From contig CACJJI010000001.1 in assembly GCA_902593675.1 (NCBI GenBank), positions 124,001 through 188,000 of the forward strand: DNA of 64,000 bases, given 5' to 3'. This document shows, in pieces, positions 8,222 to 16,969 of the stretch (position 1 is the first letter of the stretch; every line of letters begins with the position of its first letter). Source of the DNA: an uncultured SAR86 cluster bacterium. Lineage in GTDB: Bacteria > Pseudomonadota > Gammaproteobacteria > Magnimaribacterales > D2472. The translations under genes and the position numbers were made by a program. The notes under the pieces are model-generated. The model saw nothing but the letters and a program-made list of their open reading frames with translations. It did no database searches and was not told the origin of the DNA.

Positions 8222-9184
8222 TCAAACCATAGATATTAAATCTTCCTGAGTTACTTCTAAATTATTCTTTTGGATTGTTTCAAGAATTAGTTTTCTGAAG
8301 GACTTGGCATTTTTTAAACCACGATTTAAGCCAAATACATGCTTCAGCGTTCTTGAAAGAGGGTGACCTTGATCTGTTTGATGTAAACAATATTGCAAAT
8401 AGTCCCTTAAAACAGTTTGTCTGTTGTTACCAAGATCAACCTGATTAAAAATTTTTGAATCAACATTACTAACAATCATAGGATTATCATAGGCGCTGCG
8501 TCCCAGCATAACCCCGTCAACTTGATTTAAATGCTCGAGTGATTCATCAACATCTTTAATTCCTCCATTGATAACAACCTCTAATTCAGGAAATTCACGT
8601 TTTAGTTGGTATACATTTTCATATTTCAGGGGTGGGATTTGTCTATTTTGTCTAGGAGTAAGACCTTTCAGAATAGCCACTCTTGCATGAACTATAATTG
8701 TTTTTAAATTTGGATTTAAAATTTTAGCTACAAATTCATTTAAAAAATTTATATCGTCTCTGTCATTGACACCTATCCTGCATTTAATCGTGATAGGTAT
8801 GGAGGTAACTTCTTGCATGGCTAAAATACAATCTTTCACGAGTTCGGGATTTTGCATAAGGCATGCACCAAAGGAGCCTTTTTGCACTCTTTCAGATGGG
8901 CAGCCAACATTTAAATTAATTTCATCATAACCAAGTGAAGAACAAATCCTTGAGCATTTAGCAAGATCAGCAGGATCTGATCCCCCAAGTTGAACCGCAA
9001 CAGGATGTTCTATTTCTCTATTAAAATTTAGCTGTTCTATGCATTTACCATGAATTATTGCTCCTGTTGTAACCATTTCTGTATATAAAAAGGCTTTCTT
9101 GGAAATGAGGCGAAACAAGAATCGATCGTGAATATCTGTGCACTGCATCATTGGAGCAATGCAGAATCTATGACTTATAGACAT
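8222..9184 (-). CDS. dusA: tRNA-dihydrouridine(20/20a) synthase DusA
   Basis: A 320-residue FMN-dependent enzyme that reduces uridines 20/20a in the tRNA D-loop. The N-terminal FMN-binding start RFCIAPMMQCTD is typical of DusA, which often has CVAPMMDWTD. VQLGGSDPADLA, EINLNVGCPSERVQKGSFGACLM (with the catalytic Cys) and IKCRIGVND follow. IIVHARVAILKGLTPRQNR is the segment that marks DusA rather than DusB or DusC. Length is close to E. coli DusA (about 330). It lies 5 bp downstream of nhaB on the same strand and converges on mlaA with a 7-bp gap. Confidence 0.9.
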   Translation of the reverse strand: MSISHRFCIAPMMQCTDIHDRFLFRLISKKAFLYTEMVTTGAIIHGKCIEQLNFNREIEHPVAVQLGGSDPADLAKCSRICSSLGYDEINLNVGCPSERVQKGSFGACLMQNPELVKDCILAMQEVTSIPITIKCRIGVNDRDDINFLNEFVAKILNPNLKTIIVHARVAILKGLTPRQNRQIPPLKYENVYQLKREFPELEVVINGGIKDVDESLEHLNQVDGVMLGRSAYDNPMIVSNVDSKIFNQVDLGNNRQTVLRDYLQYCLHQTDQGHPLSRTLKHVFGLNRGLKNAKSFRKLILETIQKNNLEVTQEDLISMV

Positions 9185-9188
9185 TTAG

Positions 9189-10700
9189 CTATAAGTTGAT
9201 GACCACTGCAATAAATCCAACGATACTTAAAATTATTGTGTAGGGAAGAGCCATCACAACCATTCTCATATAAGACAGATTTATAAGTGGTGCCAAGGAG
9301 GACGTTAACAAGAATAAAAATGCTGCTTGTCCATTGGGGGTAGCTATACTCGGAATATTTGTACCCGTGTTAATAGCTATTGCAAGCTTATCAAATTGTT
9401 CTCTGGAGATAATATTCATATCTAGAGCATCTTTTATTTCATTTATATAAATAGTTGCAACAAATACATTATCGCTAATGGCAGATAAGACACCATTGGC
9501 TACAAAGAATATTGGAGCTTGATTGCTGGCTTCTTGCGCGAGCACATAAGAAATAATAGGAGTAAATAGTTGTTGATCTGCTATGACACTTACAACTCCA
9601 AAGAATACAACTAACAATGCTGTAAATGGGAGCGCTTCTTTGAAAGCATCACCTAAGTCATGCTCATGGGTTATGCCTTTAAATGAGGTTAAAAGAATAA
9701 TGACTCCTAGACCAATTATCCCAACAGCTGCTAGGTGAAGCGCCAAAGCAATGATAAGAAAAATACCAACAAGCATTTCAATATAAAGCTCTAATTTACT
9801 TTCATCAGTTCTTTGAGATATTTCATATGTATTGTACTCATGGAATATATTTTTAATTCTAGGGGGTAGTTGATTTCCAAAGCCGCAAATATGTAATTGT
9901 TCAATTGCAAAGCAGGTAATCATTCCTGCAATAAAAACTGGCACGGTGATAGGAGCCATTTTGATCATGAACTCAATAAATTCCCAGCCAGCAACATTTG
10001 CTATAAGCAAGTTTTGAGGTTCTCCAACAATTGTGCAAACGCCTCCTAGCGCTGTTCCAACAACACCATGCATAATTAAATCTCTAAGAAAAGCTTTAAA
10101 GCTCTCTAAATCTTCAATACCCGCATCTGAAAGTGAGTTGTCATTGAGATAATCATGACTTGTTTCTGAAAATGCCATACCAGAATTGGCTAAATGAAAA
10201 ATTCTATAAAAACCTACCGCAACAGCTATCAAAACAGCTGTAACGGTTAATGCATCTAGAAAAGCTGATAAAAAAGCTGATACAAAACAAAACATCAGTG
10301 ATAATTTTGTTTTTGATTGAACAGTAAGAAGTAATTTAGTGAAAATTGTTAACATCAAATTCTTCATAAAATAAATGCCAGCAACCATAAATACTAATAA
10401 CAAAATAACTTCAAGGTTATGTTCTATTTCATGAAGAAGAGAGTAGGGGTTGGTTAATCCAAGAAATAATGCTTGAATTGCAATTAATCCACCTGGTTGA
10501 AGAGGGTAGCACTTTAGTGCGAGGGCAAGGGTGAATATAAATTCTAGTAAAATCACCCAGCCAACAATAAAGCCCCCATTTAAGTTCATTGAATTTAAAA
10601 GCAATAAAATAATAGGATTAATAATTAAAAACGCTATGATGGTATTTTTGTACCATTCAGGCGAATCACCTAGAAACATTTTGTATAAGTTTTTCATCAT
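9189..10700 (-). CDS. nhaB: Na+/H+ antiporter NhaB
   Basis: A 503-residue polytopic inner-membrane protein with about 11-12 hydrophobic segments, resembling NhaB, which exports Na+ in exchange for protons. Diagnostic segments are [20 protein letters not shown] at the start, [53 protein letters not shown] and [26 protein letters not shown]. Length matches E. coli NhaB (513). This fits a marine cell living with high sodium. Tandem ATG codons begin the ORF, and either could be used. It is divergent from nudC with an 18-bp gap, so the two promoters must overlap the coding regions or be very compact. Confidence 0.9.
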   Translation of the reverse strand: MMKNLYKMFLGDSPEWYKNTIIAFLIINPIILLLLNSMNLNGGFIVGWVILLEFIFTLALALKCYPLQPGGLIAIQALFLGLTNPYSLLHEIEHNLEVILLLVFMVAGIYFMKNLMLTIFTKLLLTVQSKTKLSLMFCFVSAFLSAFLDALTVTAVLIAVAVGFYRIFHLANSGMAFSETSHDYLNDNSLSDAGIEDLESFKAFLRDLIMHGVVGTALGGVCTIVGEPQNLLIANVAGWEFIEFMIKMAPITVPVFIAGMITCFAIEQLHICGFGNQLPPRIKNIFHEYNTYEISQRTDESKLELYIEMLVGIFLIIALALHLAAVGIIGLGVIILLTSFKGITHEHDLGDAFKEALPFTALLVVFFGVVSVIADQQLFTPIISYVLAQEASNQAPIFFVANGVLSAISDNVFVATIYINEIKDALDMNIISREQFDKLAIAINTGTNIPSIATPNGQAAFLFLLTSSLAPLINLSYMRMVVMALPYTIILSIVGFIAVVINL

Positions 10701-10718
10701 ATTTAAACCATAATTTAC

Positions 10719-11546
10719 ATGAAATTAATAAGAGAACTCCATGAGTCGTTCAAAGAAGATTCTAAGTTAATTATATTTTGCGATAATAAGATTTTATACG
10801 ATCAAAGCGAAAATTCTTATACTTTTGCTCCAAAAGATTTAAATCTAACAAATCAAACAAAACCATTTTTATCAATAGCTTTAATAGATAATTGCTATTT
10901 CTATGTACTGAATGTCAATAAAGATGAGAATATTCTAGGTCTATTTTTGAATCCCAAATCTACAAATTTTGTTGATTTAAGACAAATATTAGGCTTTCTT
11001 GATCAATCAAGCTTCTTGTTAGCCTCACGCGCATCCATACTTCAAACATGGATTAGCAGTAATGGCTTTTGTAGTATTTGTGGAAAAAACAATTTCTACA
11101 ATGAAAATGAGGGTGCATTTGAGTGCAAGTGTAATTCTAGCCCAAAATACCCTGCCATATCTCCGTGCATTATCACTTTAATACATGACGAGGAGCGCAT
11201 ATTGTTAGGAAGAAGTAAATTTTTTCCATCAAATATGTATAGCACCCTTGCTGGCTTTATTGAAGCTGGTGAAAATGCTGAAGAAGCATTAATTCGTGAA
11301 GTAAAAGAGGAGGTGAATGTTGATGTTACAGATATTAAATATTACTCGTCACAGTCATGGCCATTTCCAGCTCAATTAATGCTGGGTTACTTTTGCAAAT
11401 ACAAAGGTGGAAAAATAATGTTAAACGATAATGAGCTTGAAGATGCTAGGTGGTTTAATATAGATGAGTTACCAATTATTCCACCTGATGCATCAATTTC
11501 TGGTCAGCTTATTCGTTCTTATATCGAGGGTCGTTTAAAGCTCTAG
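10719..11546 (+). CDS. nudC: NAD+ pyrophosphatase / RNA NAD-decapping hydrolase NudC
   Basis: A 275-residue Nudix hydrolase that cleaves NAD(H) and removes NAD caps from RNA 5' ends. A middle zinc-ribbon segment CSICGKNNF...CKCN (residues about 110-132) is followed by the Nudix box [21 protein letters not shown] (about 175-195). The signature [14 protein letters not shown], which matches the NudC-specific SQPWPFPxS motif, comes next. Length is near E. coli NudC (257). Its last 38 bp overlap the 3' end of the convergent rne gene in antisense. The two RNA-turnover genes therefore share a 3' region. Confidence 0.88.
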   Translation: MKLIRELHESFKEDSKLIIFCDNKILYDQSENSYTFAPKDLNLTNQTKPFLSIALIDNCYFYVLNVNKDENILGLFLNPKSTNFVDLRQILGFLDQSSFLLASRASILQTWISSNGFCSICGKNNFYNENEGAFECKCNSSPKYPAISPCIITLIHDEERILLGRSKFFPSNMYSTLAGFIEAGENAEEALIREVKEEVNVDVTDIKYYSSQSWPFPAQLMLGYFCKYKGGKIMLNDNELEDARWFNIDELPIIPPDASISGQLIRSYIEGRLKL

Positions 11547-13551
11547 TAGGTTTAGGGGCTGGTGTAGGCGCAGGAGTTGGTGCTGGCGTAGGCGCAGGAG
11601 TTGGTGCTGGCGAGGTAGATGCTGAAACCTCAATATTTGATTTATTACCATCTTTATCTGTGCTAGCAGTGTTAGCTTTATTTGTTTTAGCTACTTTTTT
11701 ATCTGCCTGTATATTTTTTTTTGGAGGTATTACAACTGGCTTTGAAGATTTTTTTGGTTGATTCCTTTTTGAATTATTGTCTTGAGTTTTGCTATTATGT
11801 CTTCTCCCTCGATTATTTTGGTTTTTATCGTTTCTAGCATTTCTATTGGCCCTAGGTCTACCTTTTTTGTAATTTCTTGACCTTTTATTTTTGGATGTTT
11901 TTTTCTTTTTAGATTTAAAAATAGAAAGAGTTAAAATAGATTTGATAAATGCAAAGAAGCCGTTTTTCTTTTTTTTCTTTGGCATTCTTGGTGGGACCGA
12001 AACTTTAACTAAAGGCTTCAATGGTTTTTTATTTGAATTCACATCACGCCAATCCATAGATGGTTCGGGGCTGTTTGGAGTCATATCATATGAAAATGGT
12101 TTTTTTCCGGCAGCAGCTTTAACTCTTGCAACTTTATAATATGGTCTTGACTTGTATGGATCAGCTATCACTAAAACATTTACTTGATAGCTATTCTCTA
12201 TAGCAATGATGTCTCTTCTTTTTTCATTCAAAAGATAACTTGATACATCTGCTGGAACATATACATGAATTTCGCCCGTATTTTCCTTAGCTGCATCTTC
12301 ACTAATTATTCTTAAAATTGATTGACCTAAAGAACGAGCGCCACGAACCTGGACATGTTGTATGTCATAAGTTTCATCTAAAGAAGGCCTAAGACGTTGT
12401 CTTGATAGCTCTAGTAACCCAAATCTAGATATTCCAGCAATCTGTATTCTAGCTCTATCAGATTGAACGGCAGATCTAAAGGTATTTTCAACTTTTTGCT
12501 GATGTTTTTCATCTTGCATGTCAATAAAATCAATAACAATGAGACCACCCAAATCTCGCAATCTAAGTTGTCGAGCAACTTCTTTAGCTGCCTCCATGTT
12601 TGTAGCAAAAGCTGTTGACTCTATATCTTTTCCTTTGGTTGAGCGTGCAGAATTAACATCTATTGAAACCATTGCTTCAGTAGGGTCTATTACAATAGAT
12701 CCACCGGAAGGTAATGAAATTTCTCTCTGAAAGGCTAATTCAATTTGGCTTTCTATTTGATACCTATTAAATAATGGAATATCTTCATTATAGTAAATAA
12801 CTTTATCTGCATGATCTGGTATCACCGATCTTGCAAAATCCAATGCTTCTGAATGCACAGCTTCGTCATCAATCAGAATCTCTTCAATGTCGTCTCTAAA
12901 ATAATCCCTAAATACTCTTAAAATTAATTTATCATCTTTATAAATTAAACTAGGGCTTTGCGCCTCAGCGACAGTTGATTTAATTTGACTCCACAGATTC
13001 ATTAAATAATCTAAATCCCATTTTAATTCCTCAGTAGATCTTCCCAGGCCTGCAGTTCTAACAATTACACTCATGCCCTCTGGAATTTCTAGTGCATTTA
13101 AAGCATTTTTGATTTCATCTCTTTCATCTCCTGATATTCTTCTTGATACACCACCAGATTTTTCAGAATTTGGAATTAAAACTATAAATCGTCCTGCAAG
13201 CGAGATTTGATTTGATAGGGCAGCACCTTTAGTTCCTCGCTCTTCTTTTAAAACTTGAATGAGGATTTCATCACCTTCCTTCAGTGAACATTTCTTTTTC
13301 CCATCTGCATCCTTGGTAAAGTATTCATTGGATAATTCTTTTAATGGCAAAAAACCATGTCTTTCACTTCCAAAATTAACAAAAGCTGCATCTAAACTTG
13401 TCTCAACTCTTGAAACAGTTGCTTTAAATATACTTCCTTTTAATAGGGATTGCGCATTAAACTCATTGTCTAAGTCGAATAGCTTAGCGCCGTCGACCAG
13501 AGCTACACGAAGCTCATCTGAATATGAGCAATTTATTAGAATTCTTTTCAT
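11509..13551 (-). CDS. rne: Ribonuclease E lacking the CPxCxG zinc-link
   Basis: The major endoribonuclease of RNA decay and processing. From the ATG at 13551 the protein has 680 residues and begins MKRILINCSYSDELRVAL, as RNase E does; GGAG lies 6 bp upstream. The S1 domain (about 35-120), 5'-sensor and DNase I-like catalytic domain (VSIDVNSARSTKG; IVIDFIDM) are intact. The zinc-link CPxCxG, expected near residue 395-405, is replaced by a shorter DIQHVQVRGAR; only C8 and C88 occur. A basic, disordered C-terminal arm (about 520-620) ends in APTP repeats and RALNDPR, a tail seen in RNase E of other gammaproteobacteria. The arm is much shorter than in E. coli (1061 residues). Confidence 0.92.
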   Translation of the reverse strand: MKRILINCSYSDELRVALVDGAKLFDLDNEFNAQSLLKGSIFKATVSRVETSLDAAFVNFGSERHGFLPLKELSNEYFTKDADGKKKCSLKEGDEILIQVLKEERGTKGAALSNQISLAGRFIVLIPNSEKSGGVSRRISGDERDEIKNALNALEIPEGMSVIVRTAGLGRSTEELKWDLDYLMNLWSQIKSTVAEAQSPSLIYKDDKLILRVFRDYFRDDIEEILIDDEAVHSEALDFARSVIPDHADKVIYYNEDIPLFNRYQIESQIELAFQREISLPSGGSIVIDPTEAMVSIDVNSARSTKGKDIESTAFATNMEAAKEVARQLRLRDLGGLIVIDFIDMQDEKHQQKVENTFRSAVQSDRARIQIAGISRFGLLELSRQRLRPSLDETYDIQHVQVRGARSLGQSILRIISEDAAKENTGEIHVYVPADVSSYLLNEKRRDIIAIENSYQVNVLVIADPYKSRPYYKVARVKAAAGKKPFSYDMTPNSPEPSMDWRDVNSNKKPLKPLVKVSVPPRMPKKKKKNGFFAFIKSILTLSIFKSKKKKTSKNKRSRNYKKGRPRANRNARNDKNQNNRGRRHNSKTQDNNSKRNQPKKSSKPVVIPPKKNIQADKKVAKTNKANTASTDKDGNKSNIEVSASTSPAPTPAPTPAPTPAPTPAPKPTRALNDPRYKNE
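11561..11608. repeat. Tandem 24-bp repeat (two copies) in rne
   Basis: Two adjacent 24-bp units (11561-11584 and 11585-11608) differ at one base. On the coding strand they encode the alternating Ala-Pro-Thr-Pro repeat near the C-terminus of RNase E. Such in-frame repeats commonly change copy number by slippage; whether this one does is not known. Confidence 0.8.
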
Positions 13552-13740
13552 TTTTTTCTCCGGTACAGAGAAAGTGAATAGCACTCGTGCTTTTAGAGTT
13601 AATAGAGTCTTATCCTTAGGAGCTCTTTTAACTTACCCCATTATTCCATATGGAGCTTTTAAAACTTGTTTTATTCTTTTAGCACCTTTGTGCTTTGTTA
13701 ACTTTCTCTCATCATGCTGCTCATCAGCATTCTTATATTA
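13552..13740 (-). promoter_or_regulatory. Candidate structured rne 5' leader
   Basis: The roughly 270-bp gap between rne and rluC holds no credible gene. On the rne side several short hairpins can be drawn: AGCAC-TC-GTGCT at 13580-13591, AGCAC-CTTT-GTGCT at 13681-13694 and ATGCTG-CTCAT-CAGCAT at 13714-13730. In E. coli the rne 5' untranslated region is long, forms hairpins and mediates autoregulation by RNase E. A similar function here is inferred from position and structure, not sequence identity. The remaining 13741-13821 presumably contains divergent promoters, but I cannot place them with confidence. Confidence 0.4.
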
Positions 13741-13821
13741 GTGCTTATGACATATCGCAATAAGCTTTTTATACTTGTAGCTTTTAATTTATAAACTATC
13801 AATTTCGAGTATTCTACCTTA

Positions 13822-14763
13822 ATGAGTCGCAAAAACCTAAAAATAGATGAGGATAACGCAGGAAGGCGTATTGATAATTATTTATTTAATATTTATAGAT
13901 CACTTCCTAAGTCAAAAATTTATAGCATGATCCGCAAGGGCGAGATTAGGATTAACTCTGGTCGAATAAAGCCAACCCACAAATTACAGCTTAATGACGA
14001 AATAAGAATCCCACCATATTTAATTGATTTTAAAAATGATGGATCTGATTTAAAAATTCCGCATTCAAGAGTTAAGGAATTCAATATATCAATTATTGAT
14101 CAAAATGATGACTATATTATTGTTAATAAAGATCCCGAATTAAGCGTTCATTCTGGAACAAATAATCAATTTGGTTTAATTGATATTGCCAGGGCTTCCT
14201 TTCCCATGCTAGAAATTGATCTTTGCCATCGTATAGATAAATCTACCTCTGGCTGTCTATTGATTTCAAAAAATAAAAAATTTTTAAGACACTTTCATAA
14301 TCAACTTAAAACCGACAAAGTTACAAAGATTTATGAAGCAATTTTAGTAGGTGTTATGAAAAAAGACATTGAAATTAAAACAAACATTGACGTTTCAACA
14401 AAAGAACATCATCACAAAGTACAAGAATCATTGGATGGAAAAAAAGCTGTTTCAAATTTTAAAATCCTAAAAAAATTTAACTCATTTACACACGCTGAGA
14501 TTCTAATAAGCACAGGTAGAATGCATCAAATTAGAGTTCAGAGTGCAAATCTTAATCATCCAATAGTGAATGATAGAAAATATGGATTATTTAATTTAAA
14601 TAAATATATTGCAAAAGAAACAACAATCAATCGACTTGCATTACATGCAGCATCTATCTCTTTTTGTGATCTTGAAGGTAAAACCGTAAGGTATAAAGCT
14701 AAAAAAAATAATGAATTTGATATACTCCTGACAGAGCTAGAGAATTTAACTATTAAATCTTAA
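13822..14763 (+). CDS. rluC: 23S rRNA pseudouridine synthase RluC
   Basis: A 313-residue RluA-family pseudouridine synthase; RluC modifies 23S rRNA positions 955, 2504 and 2580. An N-terminal S4 RNA-binding domain (residues about 8-70: GRRIDNYLFNIYRSLPKSKIY) precedes the catalytic domain with CHRIDKSTSGCLLISKN, whose Asp is catalytic. The GRMHQIRVQSANLNHPIVND motif follows. RluC rather than RluD is indicated by the position divergent from rne and upstream of rpmF-fab genes, as in other gammaproteobacteria. Length matches E. coli RluC (319). Confidence 0.9.
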   Translation: MSRKNLKIDEDNAGRRIDNYLFNIYRSLPKSKIYSMIRKGEIRINSGRIKPTHKLQLNDEIRIPPYLIDFKNDGSDLKIPHSRVKEFNISIIDQNDDYIIVNKDPELSVHSGTNNQFGLIDIARASFPMLEIDLCHRIDKSTSGCLLISKNKKFLRHFHNQLKTDKVTKIYEAILVGVMKKDIEIKTNIDVSTKEHHHKVQESLDGKKAVSNFKILKKFNSFTHAEILISTGRMHQIRVQSANLNHPIVNDRKYGLFNLNKYIAKETTINRLALHAASISFCDLEGKTVRYKAKKNNEFDILLTELENLTIKS

Positions 14764-14798
14764 TTTAATCTGATAGTATGCATTTTTTTTAAAATATT

Positions 14799-15011
14799 AT
14801 GGCAGTACAAAAAAGTAAAAAAACTAGATCAAAACGTGGAATGATCAGGTCTCATGATCATCTATCTGATCTTACACTATCCACCGATCCTGTATCTGGA
14901 GAAAGACATCTCCGTCATCAAATGACCGCTGATGGTTTTTACAAAGGACGTTTAATAAAAGATCTTAGAAAACCAATAAAAGAAGTAGAGGATAGCGAAG
15001 CTCAAGACTAA
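14799..15011 (+). CDS. rpmF: 50S ribosomal protein bL32
   Basis: A 70-residue basic ribosomal protein of the large subunit. [22 protein letters not shown] is the usual bL32 start, and [16 protein letters not shown] the usual middle. The zinc-binding cysteines of some bL32 proteins are absent, as in many gammaproteobacteria. Length is slightly above E. coli (57) because of an acidic tail ([10 protein letters not shown]). The gene that often precedes it, yceD (DUF177), is not present here. It lies 2 bp upstream of fabD, so it is probably cotranscribed with fatty-acid-synthesis genes. Confidence 0.9.
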   Translation: MAVQKSKKTRSKRGMIRSHDHLSDLTLSTDPVSGERHLRHQMTADGFYKGRLIKDLRKPIKEVEDSEAQD

Positions 15012-15013
15012 CC

Positions 15014-15952
15014 ATGTCTTTTTCTGCTTTTTTAGCATTTCCAGGCCAAGGTTCACAACACCTTTCCATGCTCTCTAGTGGAGGGATTGCAGAAATAGCA
15101 CTTTCAAAAGAATTTTCATATGCTCTTGAATGCTGTAGTGATTTAATATCTCATGATGCTTTTAAGTTGATTGAGGAGGGGCCTGAAGAATTAATAAATC
15201 AAACCTCAATAACACAACCTCTTTTAGTCCTTTGTTCTTATCTGCATTTTAATAAACTAATTAATTCAACTAATGTGACCCCTACTTATTTAGCCGGCCA
15301 TTCGTTGGGTGAATATTCAGCTCTAGTTGCTGCTAATTCAATCACAATAATTGAAGCTTTAAAGTTAGTTAGAAAACGAGGTGAGTTGATGCAGTTAGCT
15401 CCAAGTGGTTCTATGTCAGCAATTTTGGGTTTAGAGCAAGATGTTATTGCTGAGATTTGTACTAGTGTCTCCCATGGACCTGATTCACATGTTCAATGTG
15501 CAAATTTAAATTCTCCTAATCAAACTGTTATTTCAGGTCATGATGATGCTGTTGATAGAGCGCAAGAGTTATGTGTTTCTAAAGGTGCAAAAAGGTCAAT
15601 TAAGCTCAAAGTTAGCATTGCTTCGCATAGTATGCTTATGCAGGAAGCAGCTAATGAATTCCAAAAAAGCTTGAATGAAATTCAGTTTAAAATGCCAGAT
15701 ATTAAAATTATTCATAACGTATCTGTAACATCAGTATCAACATCTAAAGATATTGCACCTCTTCTTGTTTCGCAATTGCACTCACCTGTTAGATGGGTAG
15801 AGACATGCAACTTTATTTCAACATTAAATTTGCCAATAATTGAATGCGGTCCAGGGAATGTTTTATCAGGTTTATTCAAAGCAAATAAACTTGAAAAGTA
15901 TCTTTCCTCTTCTGACGTTGAATTTTATGAGAAGATAAATAATTATGGATAA
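15014..15952 (+). CDS. fabD: Malonyl CoA-acyl carrier protein transacylase
   Basis: A 312-residue enzyme that moves malonyl from CoA to ACP, supplying chain-extension units. The N-terminal FPGQGSQHLSML is at about residues 9-20, the nucleophile elbow GHSLGEYSAL carries the catalytic serine near residue 96, and SIASHSMLM carries the catalytic His (about residue 205). QLHSPVRWVE and ECGPGNVLSGL follow. Length matches FabD (309). It starts 2 bp after rpmF, and its end overlaps fabG by 8 bp. fabH and plsX, which usually lie between rpmF and fabD, are not in the window. Confidence 0.93.
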   Translation: MSFSAFLAFPGQGSQHLSMLSSGGIAEIALSKEFSYALECCSDLISHDAFKLIEEGPEELINQTSITQPLLVLCSYLHFNKLINSTNVTPTYLAGHSLGEYSALVAANSITIIEALKLVRKRGELMQLAPSGSMSAILGLEQDVIAEICTSVSHGPDSHVQCANLNSPNQTVISGHDDAVDRAQELCVSKGAKRSIKLKVSIASHSMLMQEAANEFQKSLNEIQFKMPDIKIIHNVSVTSVSTSKDIAPLLVSQLHSPVRWVETCNFISTLNLPIIECGPGNVLSGLFKANKLEKYLSSSDVEFYEKINNYG

Positions 15953-16667
15953 AAAAATAGTCTTTATTACTGGGGTTTCAAGAGGCATTGGGTTAGAGAT
16001 TGCTAAATGCTTCCTAAACGATGGTTATTTTGTTATTGGAACTTCTAGATCAGAGTTTAATCTTCACGAACAGTTAGGCTCTGAAAACTGTCTACACATT
16101 CCACTAGATGTGACGAATAGAGATCAAGCTTCATCATGTATGGAAAAATTAAAAGAAAAAGATATAGTTCCAAACGTTCTAATTAATAATGCTGGAATAA
16201 CAAAAGACCAGCTATTTTTAAGGATGAAGAATGAAGATTGGGATGACGTTATAGAATCAAATCTTACAAGCGTTTTCAATATGACTAAATTATTTATTAA
16301 ATCCATGGTTAAAGGTCGTTCTGGTAAAATTATCAACATATCTAGTGTTGCCGGATTAATGGGAAATCCAGGTCAGGTAAATTATTCGGCGAGCAAAGCC
16401 GGTTTAGGTGGTTTTACAAGAGCATTAGCAAAAGAGGTAGCAGCAAGAAACATAACAGTTAATTGTATTGCGCCTGGGTTTATAGAAACAGATATGACTA
16501 ATCATTTTAAAGATGAAGAATTAAAAAACATTTTGAATCAAATTCCAGCTAATAAAATGGGTAGCCCTAAACATATAGCTGATTTAGCTTTATTTTTGGC
16601 TTCATCAAAAGGTGATTATATTACTGGTCAAACCATATCTGTTGATGGTGGCTTATACATGAATTGA
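15945..16667 (+). CDS. fabG: 3-oxoacyl-ACP reductase FabG
   Basis: A 240-residue short-chain dehydrogenase that reduces 3-oxoacyl-ACP with NADPH in fatty-acid elongation. The cofactor motif TGVSRGIGLEIAKCF is near residue 9, then NNAGITKDQLFLRMKNEDWDDV, active-site SSVAGLMGNPGQVNYSASKAG (Ser, Tyr and Lys) and NCIAPGFIETDMT. The C-terminus ends SVDGGLYMN. Position between fabD and acpP and length equal to E. coli FabG (244) make FabG, rather than a general SDR, very likely. It overlaps fabD by 8 bp. Confidence 0.93.
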   Translation: MDKKIVFITGVSRGIGLEIAKCFLNDGYFVIGTSRSEFNLHEQLGSENCLHIPLDVTNRDQASSCMEKLKEKDIVPNVLINNAGITKDQLFLRMKNEDWDDVIESNLTSVFNMTKLFIKSMVKGRSGKIINISSVAGLMGNPGQVNYSASKAGLGGFTRALAKEVAARNITVNCIAPGFIETDMTNHFKDEELKNILNQIPANKMGSPKHIADLALFLASSKGDYITGQTISVDGGLYMN

Positions 16668-16728
16668 TGTTTTTATTGTTTTTGTTGGAAATGTTGTAGA
16701 ATAGATTTTTTTAAACGGAGGATGCCTT

Positions 16729-16959
16729 GTGAGTATCGAAGAAAGAGTAAGAAAAATTGTTTGTGAGCAACTTGGTGTTGGCGATGATGAGGTGAAAAAT
16801 GACTCTTCATTTGTTGATGACCTAGGCGCAGATTCACTTGATACAGTAGAATTAGTTATGGCTCTTGAAGAAGAGTTTGAGCTTGAAATTGCTGATGAAG
16901 AAGCTGAAAAAATTTCAACCGTCCAAGAAGCTGTTAATTACATAAATTCAAACAGCTAA
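16729..16959 (+). CDS. acpP: Acyl carrier protein
   Basis: A 76-residue acidic four-helix carrier that holds the growing acyl chain on 4'-phosphopantetheine. The attachment serine is in [21 protein letters not shown] (DSL). Length equals E. coli AcpP (78). The start is GTG at 16729, preceded by a strong ACGGAGG Shine-Dalgarno 7 bp upstream, suited to a very abundant protein. It lies 61 bp after fabG and 10 bp before fabF, so it may have its own promoter in the gap, as in other bacteria. Confidence 0.95.
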   Translation: MSIEERVRKIVCEQLGVGDDEVKNDSSFVDDLGADSLDTVELVMALEEEFELEIADEEAEKISTVQEAVNYINSNS

Positions 16960-16969
16960 AACCCCCTAA

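Noticed and set aside
13259-13741. A 160-codon plus-strand frame over the rne 5' end and leader
   Set aside because: Mostly antisense to conserved RNase E codons, with a composition typical of a shadow frame and no known domain.
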